Made by a program: the position numbers and the translations under genes. This document shows positions 60,264 through 64,000 of a DNA stretch of 64,000 nucleotides, piece by piece (the stretch's first letter is position 1; each line of letters starts with the position of its first letter). Origin of the DNA: Chlamydomonas reinhardtii (lineage: Eukaryota > Chlorophyta > Chlorophyceae > Chlamydomonadales > Chlamydomonadaceae); the NCBI RefSeq assembly GCF_000002595.2, contig NC_057015.1, forward strand, positions 8,943,442-9,007,441. The letters run 5' to 3'. Below the pieces are notes generated by a model. That model had not been told where the DNA came from. It saw nothing but the letters and a program-made list of their open reading frames with translations, and did not search any database.

Positions 60264-61362
60264 GGATTGCCGGATCCTGCTGCACGATGCAAGGGGCCGA
60301 CATGTACAAATGTGTACACGGGCCGCCTCGCTCCCTGGGTCATGGCTGCAGAGGCCCGAGAAGTCCAGCACAACCTTTTGCAGCCTCCAGCATGTCGTGT
60401 CCCGTCCCTCACCATGCGTCAAGCTTCTATTCGTGCCGGTTGCTGGTGCAGGGCACCGGGGCTTCAGGGCGCAAGACCTGCAAGTTATGATACCCGCCCC
60501 TCTAGAGCAAGCCATGACCCATTGTCCGCGTGTACATTGAAGAAGATGAGCATCCCTCCCCGAGGTTTGGGGAGGGTTGTAACTACTGACGGTTGTACAC
60601 CTGCCTGCTGCTGAATCCTGTGGTTAGGGACCTCGGCATGACAACTGGTGAACCTTAATTATTGTAGTCGTGAACTTGGTTGTGCCAAATCCCACCGCGA
60701 CTCCCACACAGCAACGCCCAGGTACTGCACGTCCGACAGCCCAGCAGCTGCCCGCCGCCGTCACCACCGTCTGAGCAAGCTTTGCGCCCGGTTGGTAGAC
60801 GATGGCGAAAGCAAACCCCATCTACTCTGCACCGTAAGGTTGGCTTGGCGGGGTGCCAAGCGCATGGGGGTCAGAGACCTCATCCCCCGCGGTGTTGGCG
60901 TCCAGCCAACCCCGATCTGGCGGTCAGCAATGCGAGTGCGGCGGCGCAGCTGGCGGGCGGGGCCTTGCGGCTTGCCTCTGGCCCAGCACGCTTGCCCACG
61001 CATGGCCTGCTTCATTATGGCCCAGCAGTGGCATACAGCTGGCCTTCTACCAAGCAGCGTTGTGCCGACCCCACCCAGGTACTTCCGCACTGGTTGCCAT
61101 GCCGCCTCCCCATTCGTCCTGCCCGAGGTACCTAGCGCCGGGCGATGCACGCCGACCAAGGCGCGCTATGCTAGGGAATGCCAACTTGAGCAAGTCACAA
61201 ACCGCCATATCGGATGACGACCCTAGATGTACCCATCCCGGTCCAGCTCCGTGCACCAGGCACCACACGCTGTGGGCCACGATCTTCTCTTTTTAGCTAC
61301 ACGAAGTCGCCACTGCTGAGCCAGCCTCGGTGCTGCAGCCAGCGGACTGTCGAATCAACGCG
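60264..61362. other. Right flank of the hAT element, no clear gene
   Basis: A minus-strand ORF at 60761-61159 is Arg-rich with a QYLGVAV-like segment just beyond it, faintly recalling transposon polyproteins, but no reverse-transcriptase or other catalytic motif can be pointed to. The stretch may be the far 3' part of the Fanzor-bearing element. Confidence 0.3.
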
Positions 61363-61554
61363 TCCCCACTTCAGGGTGTCTTCTAGTGGCGGGTCAGGTG
61401 GTGGGTCGAGTTCCACGGCACGGCACTCCTGTCTCCTGGTTTCGGCCGCTCTCCTCTCCACAGACCCCTGACCACACACAGCAACCTCCCAATCGCAACG
61501 CATGTCCGTCTCAGCGCTCCCGCACAACCATTTACTGCAAGGCGTCGCCTCAAG
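61363..61554. repeat. Direct repeat module A in the 3' flank of Fanzor copy 2
   Basis: About 190 bp beginning tccccacttcagggtgtc and ending tactgcaaggcgtcgcctca. It recurs at 61865-62046 in the same orientation with small indels and scattered substitutions. Shared blocks include cacggcacggcactcc, ttcggccgctct, cccctgaccacaca and cagcgctcccgcaca. Confidence 0.85.
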
Positions 61555-61864
61555 CCGTTCCGGCCGGGCCTCCGTGTCCTAGGAGACTCCTATTAAACCT
61601 ATTTGAGTCCATCTAGAGCCAATAGATAGCCCGCGGCCTGGTCTCCCTCTCCCTCCCTCTCCCCCACAAACGCGGCAGGCGTCCCCGACGCTTGAGGTAC
61701 TTTGAGAGCTTCTAGATTGGTGTTTAAAGACTCTGCAGCATTTGCGCTTGCATTCGCGCCAACGATGGCGCATTATTCTGGCATGAGCCTCCCCAGTAAG
61801 TTTACCACAGCGCCGATCCTAGCCTTAGCCTTGAAACTCCTTGAAACTCTTCCACCACCACTTG

Positions 61865-62046
61865 TCCCCACTTAAGGGTGTCTTCAATGGGTGGTGAGCC
61901 GTGTTTCACGGCACGGCACTCCTTGTTTCGGCCGCTCTCTCCACACTAACCTCCTGACCCCTGACCACACAAACCAACCTCCTAATCGCAACGATGTCTG
62001 CCTCAGCGCTCCCGCACAGCCATTTACTGCAAGGCGTCGCCTCAAG
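61865..62046. repeat. Direct repeat module B in the 3' flank of Fanzor copy 2
   Basis: The second copy of the module, about 140 nt beyond the Fanzor stop codon on the gene's sense (minus) strand. Its distance to module A is about 310 bp of unrelated sequence. No ORF runs through either module. Confidence 0.85.
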
Positions 62047-62184
62047 GCGTCACCTCAAACACACCTGGCTAGACAGGCTGGTTGCAACTAAAGAGCGCCT
62101 CGCTCAGACACCGCACGCGACCCCACACCGGGGGTCGGGAGGCGGCAGCGGGTCAGGGGAACTCCATCAACCAGTCAACTTCAA

Positions 62185-64000
62185 CTAGTCAACACCGCCC
62201 TCCTGCCGGCAGAAGACCGCTGGCCGGTCGCGGCCCAGGAGCTGCAGGACCAACAGCAGCCGCATGTTGAGGGCCGCGTTCTCGTCACGGTCCTGCATGG
62301 TGGGGGGGCGGGGGCGGGCCAGTGTGTCGCGAGTCGCCCACGAAACTTTCCGACCCTGCCCACGAAACGTTCTGCCCCTGCCCACATTCCAACCGTCAAC
62401 CACCGTCACTCATGTCACTCCCACTCACCCACGTCGTGTGACAGTCGTTGCAGACCAGGACGTGGAAGTCCGCGCCACCCTGCGGCAGCTCCTTGCGGCG
62501 CAGGCTGAGGCGCCCGCAGTTCGCACACACCTGGAAGGGCAGGTCATGGGCGAGGTCAGGGACGGCGTCGGCGTGTACTGTCGGTGTGTACTGTGCCCTC
62601 ACCATGCTGGTGCGGTACTCGTTGATCACGATGACGTGGCGCGCGAACCGCTCACGCAGTAGCCGCACGAATTCCTTGCGCGGCGGCTGACCCGCCCGGC
62701 TGACTGTGCCGTGGTAGCCCGCGCTGCCGCCACCCCAGCCCACCACGCCTTTCTGCTGCGTCACCTCCGGCTCTCCGCCCATCAGGCGCACGGCCTCGCG
62801 GCACAGCACCCGCTGCTTCTGGCAGTATACCTGCAGGCGCTTCTGCCGCCAGGCGGGGGCGGCGTACAGCGCCAGCAGGTCCACAAAGCCGAGCTCGCGC
62901 ACAGGTGGCTGCACCACCGCCTCGCCCTGCCCGCCGGCCCCGGTACTGCCGCCATACTTGTAGTCAAGGCGGCCGAGGACGTTCTCCACATCCACAGTCC
63001 GGGCGGTCGGCAGGCTGGACTGCCAGGCGCACAGCGCAGTGTCCGCCTTCAGACGCCACTGCTGCCACCGTTGGTGCTGGGCGTAGCCGCAGTTCGTGCG
63101 GTGCTCCGCCCCCGAGCAGTGCGTAAACGCGCGGCGCTTGTGGCGCTGCTTGGCGGTCGCAGCCCGCGCCTGCTGGTGTCGGGACGGTGCACCATGGCGG
63201 TTGCGTTGGCCCACCCTCTGCCTGCCGCGCTTCCGCCGCCCGCACCGCCGCCTCCGCCTCCGCTGCCGCCGCCGTCTGGGCAGTGTTCCAGCCCGATGAT
63301 TACCACCGCCGCCGCCAGCCCCGCCCGCTGGTGCTGCCCCGGCAGCGGCTCCGGCGGCGGCTGGACCAGCCGCAGCAGCCACAGCCGCCGCAGCAGCCGC
63401 AGCAGCCACACCAATGTTCCCCCCGCCGCCGCCGCCGCCGCCGCCGCCAGCCCTGCCCGCTGCTGCTGCCCCAGCGGCAGCGACAGCTGTACTGCAGCCT
63501 CCATGCGCCGCCTCCGAGAGCTGGATCGCGCGGCGTGTGTCGATGCGACGCGCCTCCAGCATAAGGCTGTAGGTGGCATACAGGCAGCGTTCTGTCAACA
63601 GGCTAATCCTCTGCGCATCCGCAATATCCCACACCCGCGCAGCGAGCTGCTGCTGCTGTTGCTGCTGCTGCAGGCACCGGTGTAGCTGCAGCATGGCGCA
63701 GTGTGCGGCGGCCAACACCTCCACGTGTCGACGGAGACCCTGCACCAACGCCGACATGGTTGCCTCCCTTGCCACGTCGTTGGCAGTGTCGGCTGCTTCA
63801 CGCGCCGCCGCATCGGCAGCTGCCACTGCTGCGGCTTTGCGGTGCTCCGCCGACTGCGCCACCACTAGCGCCAGCGGGCGCGGCGGCACTAGCTCCGCCC
63901 GCCCTTGCTGCGCCGCTGCCTGCACCTCCTTGGCCCATCGTGCAGCTGCGGTGCTTGCTGCTGCTGTTGCGCGGTCTGCTGCCTGCGTGCGTGTCATGAG
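62185..64000 (-). CDS. Fanzor-type RNA-guided nuclease, copy 2 (5' part beyond the window)
   Basis: Exons on the minus strand: beyond 64000 to 62603, 62530-62429 and 62292-62185, ending TAG. The visible part is at least 534 aa. The long exon begins with an Ala-rich helical, Gln-rich insertion and a Gly/Ala linker. It continues with a basic segment (RRRRQRRRRRRCGRRKRGRQ) and a helical block ending LQVYCQKQRVLCREAVRLMG, then VVGWGGGSAG and FVRLLRERFARHVIVINEYR with the Glu of NEY at 62618-62620. The middle exon is the zinc finger (VCANCG and VCNDC). The last exon begins DRDENAALNMRLLLVLQLLG, the RuvC-III motif (Asp 62284-62286), closely matching bacterial TnpB D-R-D-x-N-A-A-x-N-I. The RuvC-I Asp must lie upstream of the window edge. 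The catalytic residues that can be seen are intact. It is about half identical to copy 1 across the C-terminal core, and the two genes face each other from opposite strands. Confidence 0.85.

Noticed and set aside
60761-61159. Arg-rich minus-strand ORF as a LINE reverse transcriptase remnant
   Set aside because: No catalytic Asp-Asp motif or endonuclease motif is visible; composition alone is not enough.
61363-62046. Direct repeat pair as terminal repeats of a retroelement
   Set aside because: The copies are only about 310 bp apart, clearly diverged, lack TG...CA ends and enclose no coding sequence.

Overview
The window looks like nuclear DNA of a volvocine green alga (Chlamydomonas or a close relative). 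It is GC-rich, its genes carry many short GT-AG introns, its proteins have long Ala/Gly/Pro/Gln low-complexity stretches, several genes are followed by the algal poly(A) signal TGTAA, and it carries a plant-type MED12, a thylakoid-lumen cyclophilin and SRCR domains. The species cannot be fixed from sequence alone. Gene models were built by reading GT-AG junctions and checking that exon phases fit; there is no transcript support.

Layout: (1) 1-7.5 kb: the last exon of an unknown gene; an ELF1/ELOF1 elongation factor with a very long disordered tail (-); a divergent small acidic protein with a 9-nt first coding exon (+). (2) 7.8-10.0 kb: a Fanzor-type (eukaryotic TnpB-like) nuclease gene, interrupted by a 100-N gap inside a 12-bp coding minisatellite. 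(3) 10.7-24 kb, all minus strand: a poly-Q/RGG protein, a membrane-anchored cyclophilin with a degenerate active site, an intact thylakoid-lumen cyclophilin, and an armadillo-like protein. (4) 25-34 kb, plus strand: an RBM45-like protein with three RRMs and an aldo-keto-reductase-like protein that has lost its catalytic His. (5) 36-41.7 kb, minus strand: an SRCR-domain secreted or membrane protein and a low-molecular-weight phosphatase-like protein whose catalytic Cys is Ser. (6) 42.1-53.8 kb: Mediator subunit MED12 (about 3190 aa, 13 exons). (7) 54.6-56.5 kb: a probable organellar protein of unknown function (-). (8) 57.7-64 kb, mobile-element rich: a young 2.5-kb hAT-type element with 151-bp terminal inverted repeats and a perfect 8-bp target duplication; a pair of direct repeats; and a second Fanzor gene running off the right edge (-).

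The most notable content is the pair of divergent Fanzor genes. Both keep the C-terminal RuvC/zinc-finger core, and both are split by introns at the same two places, so that one small exon encodes the zinc finger. Behind the second copy lie two repeat modules in the region where Fanzor guide RNAs normally map. A second theme is three enzyme folds (cyclophilin, LMW phosphatase, aldo-keto reductase) with altered catalytic residues.
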